DNA of 64,000 bases from Azospirillum soli (GCF_017876165.1 NZ_JAGINQ010000006.1:124001-188000), one strand, 5' to 3'; shown: positions 8,236 to 17,096, counted from the first letter of the stretch. Made by a program: numbers and translations. Notes: a model not told the origin generated them from the letters alone.

Positions 8236-9624
8236 ATGCCAGATCCCGACGACCGCCCCCCGCTCCGCACCGCCGATTCCGCCGCCCAATCCGCCACGCA
8301 ATCCACCGCCCAATCAACCGACGGCAAGACACCCCCGACCGGCCGCGCGCTCGTCATCCTGCCGTTGCTGCCCGGCGCTCCGGATACGGCGCGGCAGCCG
8401 GAGGCCCGGTTGGCCGAGGCCATCGGGTTGGCGCAGGCGATCCGGCTGGAGGTGCCGCACGCGGAGGTGATCCGGATCGCGCGGACCGACCCGGCGACCC
8501 TGTTCGGGCGCGGCACGGCGGAGCGCATCGGCGGTCTGGTGGAGGCTTTCCACGCCGATCTGGTGGTCATCGACCACGCGCTGTCCCCGGTGCAGCAGCG
8601 CAATCTGGAACGGATGTGCATGGCCAAGGTGATCGACCGTACCGGCCTGATCCTGGAAATCTTCGGGGAGCGCGCCCACACCCGCGAGGGCCAGTTGCAG
8701 GTGGAGCTGGCGGCGCTCACCTACCAGCGTTCCCGGCTGGTGCGGTCCTGGACCCACCTGGGCCGGCAGCGCGGCGGCTTCGGCTTCCTGGGCGGTCCCG
8801 GCGAAAGCCAGCTGGAGTTGGACCGGCGCCTGATCGCCGAGCGCATCACCCGCCTGAAGCGGGAACTGGAGGAGGTCCGGCGCACCCGCACCCTGCACCG
8901 CGCCGCCCGCCAGCGCGGCGCCACGCCGCTGGTTGCCCTGGTCGGCTACACCAACGCCGGCAAGTCCACCCTGTTCAACCGGCTGTCCGGCGCCGACGTG
9001 ACGGCGGAGGACATGCTGTTCGCCACGCTGGACCCGACCGTGCGTCAGGTTCCCCTGCCCTCCGGGCGGACCATCGCGCTGTCCGACACGGTGGGTTTCG
9101 TGTCCGACTTGCCGACCCAGCTGGTCGCCGCCTTCCGCGCCACGCTGGAGGAGGTGCAGGCGGCCGACCTGATCCTGCACGTCCGCGACGCGTCCCACCC
9201 CGACACCGACGCGCAGAAGGAGGACGTCCAGGCCGTGCTGGCCGACCTGGGCATCGACGCGGAGAACGACCAGCGCGTCATTGAGGTGCTGAACAAGATC
9301 GACCAGATGCCGGCCACGGCGCGCGGTGCGCTGACCCTGCGGCTCGCCAATCAGCGGATGATCGAAGGCGCGGAACGCGCGGTCGCCGTGTCGGCCCTGA
9401 CCGGGATGGGGCTGGACGACCTGCGCGAGCTGCTGGACCACCGCCTGTCCAGCGAGCGCCGCGTGGTGGAGCTGGACGTGCCGCTCAGCGACGGCCGGGC
9501 GCTGGCCTGGCTCTACGAGCACGGGCAGGTGCTCGACCGCCGTGACGAGGACAGCGTGGCCCACCTGCGCGTGGCGCTCGACCAGGCGGACGTCGCACGG
9601 TTCGAAAACCAGTTCGCAGGGTAG
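8236..9624 (+). CDS. hflX: GTPase HflX
   Basis: This 462-residue protein is a ribosome-associated GTPase that splits stalled 70S ribosomes under stress in other bacteria. It has the N-terminal HflX domain (ATLFGRGTAERIGGLV, DHALSPVQQRNLE), the glycine-rich GQLQVELAALTYQRSRL...GGFGFLGGPGESQLELDRR segment, then the G domain: P-loop GYTNAGKSTLFN, G3 DTVGFVSDLP and G4 NKID. The ATG at 8236 follows GAAGGAG by 13 bases; earlier in-frame ATGs lie in sequence unlike HflX. In many proteobacteria hflX follows hfq, but here it does not. Confidence 0.95.
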   Translation: MPDPDDRPPLRTADSAAQSATQSTAQSTDGKTPPTGRALVILPLLPGAPDTARQPEARLAEAIGLAQAIRLEVPHAEVIRIARTDPATLFGRGTAERIGGLVEAFHADLVVIDHALSPVQQRNLERMCMAKVIDRTGLILEIFGERAHTREGQLQVELAALTYQRSRLVRSWTHLGRQRGGFGFLGGPGESQLELDRRLIAERITRLKRELEEVRRTRTLHRAARQRGATPLVALVGYTNAGKSTLFNRLSGADVTAEDMLFATLDPTVRQVPLPSGRTIALSDTVGFVSDLPTQLVAAFRATLEEVQAADLILHVRDASHPDTDAQKEDVQAVLADLGIDAENDQRVIEVLNKIDQMPATARGALTLRLANQRMIEGAERAVAVSALTGMGLDDLRELLDHRLSSERRVVELDVPLSDGRALAWLYEHGQVLDRRDEDSVAHLRVALDQADVARFENQFAG

Positions 9625-9642
9625 AAAAACGATAGGTCCACC

Positions 9643-10464
9643 ATGCGCGAGGTGCGGATCGAATCACTGATCGACTACATCGACTTCATTTCCGGCCTGT
9701 CGGAGCACACGGTCAGCTACCGGGGTTCCAAGGACCCGGTGGAGGACATGAAGCCGACCGTGGTCCGCAGTTGGCAGCGCAACCGGGCCATCCGCGCCGA
9801 CACCCGCCGCGCCCGCGAACCGCTGGAGCTGTGGGAGTATGAGGAGCGGCTGATCGAGAATTTCCAGCGACAGTCGCTTCCCTTTCTGGAAACGACGCCC
9901 GGCTGCCATCTCAATTGGCTGGCGGTGGCGCAGCACCACCAGTTGCCGACGAGGCTGCTGGACTGGACGCGAAACCCGCTGATCGCGCTCTATTTCGCGG
10001 TCAACAACCGGGGCCGCTACGCCAAGCCGGAACATTGGGCGGATGTTTACGTCTTCCTGTGGGAGGTCAGCGATCACGTGGACAGCCACCGCCACATGCT
10101 GCCGCTCGACAAGCTGCCCGCCATGAAGCCGCGCGGAAAGGGCCGGATCGCCCCCGCCGAGAACAACGACGATGCGGATCGGATCCAGGCCGACGCGGTC
10201 CATCTGTTCAGCCCGCCGAACCTATCCTCCCGGATTGCCTCGCAGGAGGGTCTGTTCAGCTTCGAGGAACAGCTGTCAGAAACGTCTTTTCCCGATCTCG
10301 CGGAGCGGGAGGGGTTGCGGCTCACGCGCATCACGGTGCCCGGCCCCGCGCGGCTGGACATCCTGAAGCACCTCAACCGACTGGGCGTTGAAACCGGCAA
10401 GCTGTTCCCCGATCTGCCGGGGCTCTGCGCGCATCAGAAGTGGGTCGCGGAATGGCTGTGGTGA
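9643..10464 (+). CDS. FRG-domain protein
   Basis: The 273-residue cytoplasmic protein carries the FRG domain: YRGSKD near the N-terminus, then the hallmark AQHHQLPTRLLDWTRNPLIALYFAV. The biochemical role of FRG domains is poorly defined; they recur in mobile and defence-related genes. It starts 18 bases after the hflX stop and ends 13 bases before the next gene, so co-transcription with hflX is likely. Nothing else in the sequence gives a function. Confidence 0.85.
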   Translation: MREVRIESLIDYIDFISGLSEHTVSYRGSKDPVEDMKPTVVRSWQRNRAIRADTRRAREPLELWEYEERLIENFQRQSLPFLETTPGCHLNWLAVAQHHQLPTRLLDWTRNPLIALYFAVNNRGRYAKPEHWADVYVFLWEVSDHVDSHRHMLPLDKLPAMKPRGKGRIAPAENNDDADRIQADAVHLFSPPNLSSRIASQEGLFSFEEQLSETSFPDLAEREGLRLTRITVPGPARLDILKHLNRLGVETGKLFPDLPGLCAHQKWVAEWLW

Positions 10465-10477
10465 GGAGACGAGTTGC

Positions 10478-10888
10478 ATGAGCGACATCAACCAACGCAT
10501 CGAGCGCCGCGCCCACGAAATCTGGGAGCGCGAAGGCAAGCCGCACGGCAAGCACGACGAACATTGGGCGCAGGCCGAGGCCGAAATCCGCGCCGAGGCC
10601 CAGTCTGAAAAGGCCGGAACGGAAAAGCCGGCCAAGGCTGCGGGCAAAGGCAAGACGGCCACAAAGGCCGCCGCGAAGCCGAAGAACGGCGGCTCCGGAG
10701 AAGGCAAGGCCGGCGAGAGCAAGAGCGGCGTCAAGCGCGGCACGCGCGCGGCGGCGGAGAACCTGTCGGCGGTCGCCGCCGGCCGGACCGAGCAGACCGG
10801 GACTACCAAGACCGGCGGGCAGATCTCGCGCGGCGGCGCCTCGCGCGGGAAGACCGCCAAGGCCGCCAAGAAGGACGCTTCGCCGTAA
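10478..10888 (+). CDS. DUF2934 protein with Lys/Ala-rich tail
   Basis: The 136-residue protein opens with the DUF2934 motif IERRAHEIWEREGKPHGKHDEHWAQAEAEI and continues as a low-complexity, basic Lys/Ala/Gly-rich tail that is probably disordered. DUF2934 proteins are small and uncharacterised. The ATG at 10478 follows GAGGAG by nine bases. It lies 13 bases after the FRG gene, probably in the same transcript. Confidence 0.8.
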   Translation: MSDINQRIERRAHEIWEREGKPHGKHDEHWAQAEAEIRAEAQSEKAGTEKPAKAAGKGKTATKAAAKPKNGGSGEGKAGESKSGVKRGTRAAAENLSAVAAGRTEQTGTTKTGGQISRGGASRGKTAKAAKKDASP

Positions 10889-11012
10889 CCCCCCGCACCT
10901 GCGGGCGCGGGACTGCTCTGCGCAACGGAAGTCTGGTTTCTACCCCTCGGGATTGCTAGTGTTGCGGCCCACTTGACCCCGCACGCAATGTTCGATCCTT
11001 CGAGGTAGACCC

Positions 11013-12878
11013 ATGCCGCATTATCGCTCCCGCACCTCCACGCACGGCCGCAACATGGCGGGCGCGCGCGGCCTTTGGCGCGCGACGGGCATGAAGGACG
11101 GCGATTTCGGCAAGCCGATCATCGCCATCGCCAACTCCTTCACGCAGTTCGTGCCGGGCCACGTCCACCTGAAGGATCTGGGCCAGCTGGTCGCCCGCGA
11201 GATCGAGAAGGCCGGCGGCGTCGCCAAGGAATTCAACACCATCGCCGTGGATGACGGCATCGCCATGGGCCACGACGGCATGCTTTACAGCCTGCCCTCG
11301 CGCGAGCTGATCGCCGACGCCGTGGAATACATGGTCAACGCCCACTGCGCCGACGCGCTGGTCTGCATCTCCAACTGCGACAAGATCACGCCGGGCATGC
11401 TGATGGCCGCCATGCGGCTGAACATCCCGGCCGTCTTCGTGTCGGGTGGCCCGATGGAGGCCGGCAAGGTCAACTGGCGCGGCAAGACCAAGTCCGTGGA
11501 CCTGATCGACGCCATGATCGCCGCCGCCGACCCGACCGTGTCGGACGAGGAGGCGGCGGAGATGGAGCGCGGCTCCTGCCCGACCTGCGGGTCCTGCTCG
11601 GGCATGTTCACCGCCAACTCCATGAACTGCCTGACCGAGGCGCTGGGCCTGTCGCTGCCGGGCAACGGCACCATCCTGGCGACCCACGCCGACCGCAAGG
11701 AGCTGTTCCTCGCCGCCGGCCGCATGGCGGTGGAGCTGTGCCGCCGCTGGTACCAGGAGGAGGACGCCACCGCCCTGCCGCGCGGCATCGCCACCTTCGA
11801 GGCGTTCGAGAACGCCATGACGCTGGACATCGCCATGGGCGGCTCCACCAACACGGTGCTGCACCTGCTGGCCGCCGCGCAGGAAGGCGGGGTCGATTTC
11901 ACCATGGCCGACATCGACCGGCTGTCGCGCCGCGTCCCCAACGTCTGCAAGGTCGCTCCGGCCGTTGCGGACGTGCACATCGAGGACGTGCACCGCGCCG
12001 GCGGCATCTTCGGCATCCTGGGCGAGCTTGACCGTGCCGGCCTGCTGAACCGCGACGTGCCGATGGTGCACGCCAAGACGCTGGGCGAGGCCATCGAGCG
12101 CTGGGACGTGACGCGCACCCAGGACCAGGGCGTCCACACCATGTACAAGGCCGCCCCCGGCGGCATCCCGACCACCATCGCCTTCAGCCAGGAAAAGCGC
12201 TGGCCGGAGCTGGACCTGGACCGCGAGAAGGGCGTCATCCGCTCGGCCGAGCACGCCTTCAGCAAGGACGGCGGCCTCGCCGTGCTGTTCGGCAACGTCG
12301 CCGAGAAGGGCTGCATCGTGAAGACGGCGGGCGTGGACGAGTCCATCCTGACCTTCGCCGGCCCGGCCCGCGTGTTCGAAAGCCAGGACGAGGCGGTCGA
12401 GGCCATCCTGGGCGACAAGGTGAAGCCGGGCGACATCGTGATCGTCCGCTACGAAGGCCCGCGCGGCGGCCCCGGCATGCAGGAGATGCTGTACCCGACC
12501 AGCTATCTGAAGTCGAAGGGCCTCGGCAAGGTCTGCGCCCTGGTGACGGACGGCCGCTTCTCCGGCGGGTCGTCGGGCCTGTCCATCGGCCACGTCTCGC
12601 CGGAAGCGGCGCAGGGCGGCACCATCGGTCTGGTCGAGGAAGGCGACCGCATCGAGATCGACATCCCCAACCGCCGCATCACGCTGGCCGTGCCGGACGA
12701 GGAGCTGGCCCGCCGCCGCGACGCCATGAACGCCAAGGGAACCGCCGCCTGGAAGCCGGCGACGCGCAACCGCATCGTCTCCCCGGCGCTGCGCGCCTAC
12801 GCCGCGCTGACCACCAGCGCCGACCGGGGCGCGGTTCGCGACGTATCCCAGGTCGAGGGCATCGCCGTCCAGCGCTGA
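11013..12878 (+). CDS. ilvD: Dihydroxy-acid dehydratase
   Basis: The 621-residue enzyme dehydrates 2,3-dihydroxy-3-methylvalerate and -isovalerate in isoleucine, valine and (via ketoisovalerate) leucine and pantothenate synthesis. The sequence is canonical: SHGRN-like [20 protein letters not shown] at the start, [24 protein letters not shown] and [20 protein letters not shown] with the Fe-S cysteines, and the C-terminal [18 protein letters not shown]. It has full family length. A strong hairpin follows within 23 bases, so it is probably monocistronic. Confidence 0.97.
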   Translation: MPHYRSRTSTHGRNMAGARGLWRATGMKDGDFGKPIIAIANSFTQFVPGHVHLKDLGQLVAREIEKAGGVAKEFNTIAVDDGIAMGHDGMLYSLPSRELIADAVEYMVNAHCADALVCISNCDKITPGMLMAAMRLNIPAVFVSGGPMEAGKVNWRGKTKSVDLIDAMIAAADPTVSDEEAAEMERGSCPTCGSCSGMFTANSMNCLTEALGLSLPGNGTILATHADRKELFLAAGRMAVELCRRWYQEEDATALPRGIATFEAFENAMTLDIAMGGSTNTVLHLLAAAQEGGVDFTMADIDRLSRRVPNVCKVAPAVADVHIEDVHRAGGIFGILGELDRAGLLNRDVPMVHAKTLGEAIERWDVTRTQDQGVHTMYKAAPGGIPTTIAFSQEKRWPELDLDREKGVIRSAEHAFSKDGGLAVLFGNVAEKGCIVKTAGVDESILTFAGPARVFESQDEAVEAILGDKVKPGDIVIVRYEGPRGGPGMQEMLYPTSYLKSKGLGKVCALVTDGRFSGGSSGLSIGHVSPEAAQGGTIGLVEEGDRIEIDIPNRRITLAVPDEELARRRDAMNAKGTAAWKPATRNRIVSPALRAYAALTTSADRGAVRDVSQVEGIAVQR

Positions 12879-12900
12879 GCCGGAGGGCCGGAGGCGAATC

Positions 12901-12928
12901 GGAGAACGGCCTGCACCGGCCGTTCTCC
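12901..12928 (+). terminator. Terminator hairpin of ilvD
   Basis: A perfect 11-bp stem, GGAGAACGGCC (12901-12911) and GGCCGTTCTCC (12918-12928), closes a six-base loop 22 bases after the ilvD stop codon. No long T run follows. Confidence 0.65.
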
Positions 12929-12958
12929 GTCGCCCGTTGCAACCGTATGCAGGAAGGG

Positions 12959-13023
12959 ACGGCGCCGTACACAAATGCGGCGCCGTTCTCTCGTAATGCT
13001 CGCCCAATACATACGGGCGTATG
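12959..13023 (+). promoter_or_regulatory. Two dyads in the upstream region of the cyclase gene
   Basis: ACGGCGCCG (12959-12967) and CGGCGCCGT (12978-12986) form a 9-bp stem with a 10-base loop. Further on, CATACG-GG-CGTATG at 13010-13023 is a short perfect palindrome of operator type. Both lie in the 253-base gap between ilvD and the cyclase/ATPase gene. The rest of that gap is comparatively AT-rich and must hold the promoter, but I see no convincing -35/-10 pair. Confidence 0.35.
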
Positions 13024-13131
13024 CAATCGCGACGGCTCTTCGAAAAGAATCGCGTGGAAATTGGTTCCATATCTACAAAGAATGAATTGCATGCCCTAAT
13101 ATGTCTGTGAAAGGTCCGCGGGGGGCCTTGA

Positions 13132-16100
13132 ATGGCGGACACGCATTTGGGATCGCAGGAATTGCCGGAACCGCTGCCCGGAGAGGCCGCGAATGGAAGC
13201 GCGTTATCGCGCCCGGATTCTGTCCGCCCGGACCAAAGCCGTGAGGCCGCGATCCGCCGCACCCCGGCGGAACGCAAGGTCGTCACCGTCCTGTTCGCCG
13301 ACATCGTCGAATCCTCGGCCATGGTGTCCGGGCGCGACCCGGAGGAGGCCGATCAGGCGCTGCTCGCCATTCTGCAGATTCTGACCGACGGGGTCGGCCG
13401 CTACGGCGGCACCATTGCGCAGATGCTGGGCGACGGCATGATGGCCGTGTTCGGCGCCCCGTCAGCGTTGGAGGACCACGCGCTGCGCGCCTGCCTCGCC
13501 GCCCAGGACATCGCCCGCGCGGCCATCGAGTCCGGCGAGTTCAAGGTGCGCGTCGGCATCAGCTCCGGCGAGGTGGTGGCCCAGATCGTCGAGAGCGGCG
13601 TGTGGAGCGACTACCGCACCGTGGGCGAGACCGTGCACATCGCCGCCAAGCTGCAACAGCGCGCCGAACCCAACACCGTTCTTCTCAGCCGGGAGACGCG
13701 AGACCTCGTGCCGGCCGGGCTGGAGGTGCGCCCGGCGGGCGTGCTGCGGCTTGCGGCGTCGGCCGAACCGGTGCCCGCCTACGCGCTGGAATCCGCGCGC
13801 GCCATGCGGCGCACCGCCATGGACCTGCTGTCGTCCGACGCCAGCCTGTTCGTCGGCCGCCGCCGCGAACTGGACGAACTGACCGGAGCCCTGCGCCGCG
13901 CCGAGGAGGGGGCGGGCAGCCTCATCCTGCTGACCGGCGAGGCCGGCATCGGCAAGTCGCGCCTGACCGGTGAACTGACGCGCGGCTCCGCGGCGTCCGG
14001 ATTCGGCGTGGTGCAGTGGCCGCAATTCCCGATCCGCCGCCTGGGCGAGCCGGACGACCTGGAAGCGGTGGCGCGCAGCCTCGCCCTGCTGGTGGCCGGA
14101 AGCGCGACCGGTGAAGGCCCGGCCCTGGTCGCCGCCGCCGCCGAGCGCGGCGCCGGAGAACTGGCCGGCGAGGCGGTGCGCGAGCTTTTCGGCACGCCCT
14201 CCTTCCACCCGCTGTGGCAGGGGCTGGATCAGGCCCAGAAGGTGGATTTCAGCATCGAGGGCCTGGTCGCCGCCATCCTCGACCTGTCCTACGAACGCCC
14301 GTTGCTGGTCCTGGTCGAGGATGCGCACTGGACGCGCGGCCTGACCAACCGGCTGCTCGACTCGCTGGCCGGCGCGGTGGAGGAAGCGCGCGTGCTCGTG
14401 CTGGTCACCGCCCGGCTGGACACGCCCGGCGGCTGGACCGCCCCGGACCACGTCCGGCGCGTCGCGCTGGAACCGCTCGAATCGATGCAGATCGACGAGT
14501 TCCTCGACCATTGGCTGGGCCATCACCCGTCGCTGGCCGAGTTGAAGGCGCGCGTCGGGGCGCAGAGCCAGGGCGTGCCGCTCTATTTGGAGGAGTCGCT
14601 GCGCGCGCTGGAATCGGCGGGCGCCATCGTCGGCAGCCCCGGCCAGTACGAGCAGGGCAACGCCGACGCCAAGGTCGTCCTGCCCGCCACCGTGCACGGC
14701 CTGCTGGCGGCCCGCATCGACTCGCTGGAGCCGCTGACGCGCCGCACGCTGCTGCACGCTGCGGTGATCGGCACCTCCGTCGATCTGGACCTGCTGCGGC
14801 ACATCGCGCCGGTGCCGTCCACCGACCTGCCGGCACTGCTGGAGCGGCTGGAGCGGGATGGATTCTTCGCCCGCTCCCGCCTGCTGCCCAACATGGAGGT
14901 CGCCTTCCGCCACGCGCTGGTGCAGGAGGTCGCCTACGCCACCCTGACCAAGCGGGAGCGCCAGCCGCTGCACGGGCGTGTTCTGCGCGCCCTGCGCAAG
15001 CGCCATGACCGCGATCTGCCGGCCCGCATTGAGTTGATGGCCCACCACGCCTTCTTCGCCGAGGACTGGCCGGCCGCCTGCGCCTACGGTCGCCGCGCCG
15101 GCCAGCGGGCGGAAGGGCGATGCCGGCACGGCGATGCCGGTCGGTTCTACACCAACGCGCTGAAGGCGCTGGAGCATCTGCCGGAGACGCGGCGCAACGC
15201 GTTGCGCCGGATCGACTTGTGGATCGCCGTTCCCCGCATCCTGCTGCCGCAGGGGCGCCAGGGCGCTGATACCTTGCTCGATAAGGCGCGCGAGTTGGCC
15301 TTGTCCATCGGTGATGGCACACGTTACGCCCACGCCTCGTCAATGCTAGCCTCTTTCCAATGGGTCTACGGTGATCTGGACAAGGGCATCGCGCTATCAA
15401 GAGACGCGCTGGCGCGCCTAGACAAGGGTAGCAGCGCCCAGGCCCGAATCCAGGTGCTGATGCGGATGGGCGGGATGCTCACCGACAAGGGGCTTTACGT
15501 CGAAGCCTACGAAGTTCTGAAAGAGGTGAGTGCCCTTGCCACAGCCGCCGACCTTCACGGACGTTTTGGCCTGACCGGCGTGGCCGCCGCTGCCGCCGCT
15601 GCTTACAAGGCGCGCTGCCTTGTGGAATTCGGCGACCAGGACGAAGCGGTGCGCCATGCCCAAACGGCCGTAGGCATCGCAGAAGAGGTCGGCCATGCCT
15701 TCACCAACGCCGTTGCGAATCTCTATCTTGGCCTGACACACCTTGGCATTGGGCAGTTCAAAATGGCCATTCCGCCGTTGAAGACCGCCCTCACCATCAC
15801 AGAGGCCACACGCCTGCACATCTATCAGCCGTTGACGCTGGGCGCGCTTGGCTTCGCACTGGTCCGCTCAGGATCCAGGGCCGAGGGGACCGCGCTGCTG
15901 AATGCAAGCCTGGAACACTCGCGCATGCTGAACCAGTCCGTGCCGAAGCCGCAAATCCTGAACTGGATCTCGGAGACGGCGATGGACACCGCCCAATACG
16001 AGGTGGCGATCCAAGCAGCGGAAGAGGCCTTATCCACAGCGCGTCGTACGGGCCAACGCGCTGACGAGGCGCGGGCACTGCTAACCCTGGCCCGAACCTT

Positions 16101-16239
16101 CCTGGTTATGTCGCGCACAGCCGACGCCTTGCCGCTCCTTGATGAGGCGGAACGGCTCGGGCGCGACTTATCCATGGCCGTCCTGCTGGCCCGCAGCACG
16201 GAAAGCCGGCGCAAGATGGAAGCCGCGCCTCAGGCCTGA
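13132..16239 (+). CDS. Class III nucleotidyl cyclase fused to a STAND-type ATPase
   Basis: The 1035-residue protein has a class III cyclase domain at about 45-225 (metal Asp57 in LFADI and Asp101 in LGDGMMAVFG), an AAA/STAND ATPase (P-loop GEAGIGKS near 270, Walker B LLVLVEDAHW) and a helical TPR-like C-terminal half. The usual substrate Lys is Gln97, as is common in this subfamily. The catalytic Asn/Arg pair reads His169/Lys173, so activity is not certain. Codon use changes after about 15240 (CTA, TCA, AGA, TTA appear), suggesting a separate origin for the C-terminal part. Proximity to a Crp-family gene and a CRP-like box suggests it supplies cAMP for local control. Confidence 0.85.
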   Translation: MADTHLGSQELPEPLPGEAANGSALSRPDSVRPDQSREAAIRRTPAERKVVTVLFADIVESSAMVSGRDPEEADQALLAILQILTDGVGRYGGTIAQMLGDGMMAVFGAPSALEDHALRACLAAQDIARAAIESGEFKVRVGISSGEVVAQIVESGVWSDYRTVGETVHIAAKLQQRAEPNTVLLSRETRDLVPAGLEVRPAGVLRLAASAEPVPAYALESARAMRRTAMDLLSSDASLFVGRRRELDELTGALRRAEEGAGSLILLTGEAGIGKSRLTGELTRGSAASGFGVVQWPQFPIRRLGEPDDLEAVARSLALLVAGSATGEGPALVAAAAERGAGELAGEAVRELFGTPSFHPLWQGLDQAQKVDFSIEGLVAAILDLSYERPLLVLVEDAHWTRGLTNRLLDSLAGAVEEARVLVLVTARLDTPGGWTAPDHVRRVALEPLESMQIDEFLDHWLGHHPSLAELKARVGAQSQGVPLYLEESLRALESAGAIVGSPGQYEQGNADAKVVLPATVHGLLAARIDSLEPLTRRTLLHAAVIGTSVDLDLLRHIAPVPSTDLPALLERLERDGFFARSRLLPNMEVAFRHALVQEVAYATLTKRERQPLHGRVLRALRKRHDRDLPARIELMAHHAFFAEDWPAACAYGRRAGQRAEGRCRHGDAGRFYTNALKALEHLPETRRNALRRIDLWIAVPRILLPQGRQGADTLLDKARELALSIGDGTRYAHASSMLASFQWVYGDLDKGIALSRDALARLDKGSSAQARIQVLMRMGGMLTDKGLYVEAYEVLKEVSALATAADLHGRFGLTGVAAAAAAAYKARCLVEFGDQDEAVRHAQTAVGIAEEVGHAFTNAVANLYLGLTHLGIGQFKMAIPPLKTALTITEATRLHIYQPLTLGALGFALVRSGSRAEGTALLNASLEHSRMLNQSVPKPQILNWISETAMDTAQYEVAIQAAEEALSTARRTGQRADEARALLTLARTFLVMSRTADALPLLDEAERLGRDLSMAVLLARSTESRRKMEAAPQA

Positions 16240-16263
16240 GAGACGGATTTCAGCGCACAGCCG

Positions 16264-16572
16264 TCACACGGCCAGCACAGCGCAACCCGCATCGCCTTTC
16301 CGGAAATGGTTCAGCACGTATACGCGCACGCTCGTGGCGAAGGGAATGCCTTCGGTGCGGCTACCGTGGATTTCCGTGCACAACGCTTCAAGCGTCAGGC
16401 CCTTTTGCTGGGCAATTTCCTTCAGCCCATCCCAGACCGTCGCCTCCAGACGGAGGCTGGCGCGGCGTCCGCCCACCAGCACCGACCGCGATACCACGGC
16501 GGGCGGGGCCGTGAGGCTGCTGAGGTCAGCCATGTCATCAAGGCTGCGCGGTATGCGGCGGTCCATTTTCAT
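16264..16572 (-). CDS. RHH_4-type ribbon-helix-helix protein
   Basis: The 102-residue protein matches the RHH_4 pattern: SVLVGGRRASLRLEATVWDGLKEIAQQKGLTLEALCTEIHGSR followed by SVRVYVLNHFRKG. Family members are small ribbon-helix-helix proteins and probably bind DNA. The ATG at 16572 is preceded by AGGAG eight bases upstream; the longer open frame to 16917 is not protein-like. It points away from the peptide gene at 16762 and shares with it a 189-base divergent promoter region that holds a perfect CRP-like site. A second RHH_4 gene closes the locus at 20002. Confidence 0.82.
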   Translation of the reverse strand: MKMDRRIPRSLDDMADLSSLTAPPAVVSRSVLVGGRRASLRLEATVWDGLKEIAQQKGLTLEALCTEIHGSRTEGIPFATSVRVYVLNHFRKGDAGCAVLAV

Positions 16573-16661
16573 CGTGGCGCTCCTGTCAGCAGGTTGGGCG
16601 AGCGGTAAGGCGCAAGTGCGCGCGGGTGACCGTTTTGTACCGCCTGCACCACCTCCCGGCG

Positions 16662-16677
16662 TGTGAAGTTCTTCACA
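16662..16677. promoter_or_regulatory. CRP-type operator TGTGA-AGTTCT-TCACA
   Basis: The 16-base site has perfect 7-bp arms (TGTGAAG/CTTCACA) around TT and matches the CRP consensus TGTGA-N6-TCACA exactly. It lies 85 bases upstream of the 63-residue peptide ATG and 90 bases upstream of the divergent RHH_4 ATG. The locus itself encodes a cyclase and a Crp-family protein with compatible DNA-reading residues. Confidence 0.7.
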
Positions 16678-16761
16678 GTCCGGACGGCCCTTTCGGCCTG
16701 AAGTATCGGCATACCGCAGTACTCGCGGACCTCGCCGAACTTCAGCCAAGGAGCAGCGTCC

Positions 16762-16953
16762 ATGACCACCGCCATCAACCAGACCGCCCTCATTCGTGGC
16801 GCCGACGGCCGTCTCTTCTCCGTTTCCGCCCAGGGCGTTGCCGAGGTTGCTGAGCAGGCTGCCGAACTGACCGCCGCCACCCGTCTGGCCGATCGCGGCT
16901 TCAACAACGACGACCATCAGGCCGGCCGCTATCTGGTCACTCCGGGCCTCTGA
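16762..16953 (+). CDS. 63-residue Cys-free peptide, candidate RiPP precursor
   Basis: The gene has a textbook AAGGAG site eight bases before its ATG, so it is very likely translated. The peptide is hydrophilic and Ala-rich with an acidic middle (EVAEQAAELTAATRLADRG) and a Gly-containing end (HQAGRYLVTPGL). It has no cysteine, signal peptide or recognised domain. It lies just upstream of, and in the same direction as, ycaO-tfuA, from which a strong hairpin and an AT-rich stretch separate it. The position suggests a substrate of the YcaO/TfuA enzymes; lack of Cys would favour backbone thioamidation over azoline formation. The function is inference. Confidence 0.6.
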   Translation: MTTAINQTALIRGADGRLFSVSAQGVAEVAEQAAELTAATRLADRGFNNDDHQAGRYLVTPGL

Positions 16954-16976
16954 TCGGCGGGTTCACCCTGCGACTT

Positions 16977-17022
16977 CGGGCCGTGGCGACCGGCATTACT
17001 TGGCCGGCCTGCCACGGTCCCG
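16977..17022 (+). terminator. Long hairpin between the peptide gene and ycaO
   Basis: CCGTGGC (16981-16987) pairs with GCCACGG (17011-17017), and an inner CCGGC/GCCGG continues the stem, leaving a short ATTACTTG loop. No T run follows. It could terminate or attenuate transcription from the peptide gene, or stabilise the 3' end of a short, abundant peptide mRNA. Confidence 0.5.
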
Positions 17023-17032
17023 CCCGATCACA

Positions 17033-17063
17033 CGTGGTATATTAATTCGCGGTGTAGTATAGA
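17033..17063 (+). promoter_or_regulatory. AT-rich likely promoter of ycaO-tfuA
   Basis: A short AT-rich island, including GTATATTAATT and GTAGTATAG, stands out in otherwise GC-rich DNA 34-64 bases upstream of the ycaO ATG. It is a plausible -10 region after the hairpin, but no clear -35 box can be assigned. Confidence 0.35.
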
Positions 17064-17096
17064 GCAGGCGGTTCTCGCCCGGAGAGCCTTTTCCCG

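Noticed and set aside
16626..16853. A 75-codon plus-strand frame overlapping the peptide gene.
   Set aside because: No ribosome-binding site and it covers the CRP box; the 63-residue frame has a perfect site and better composition.
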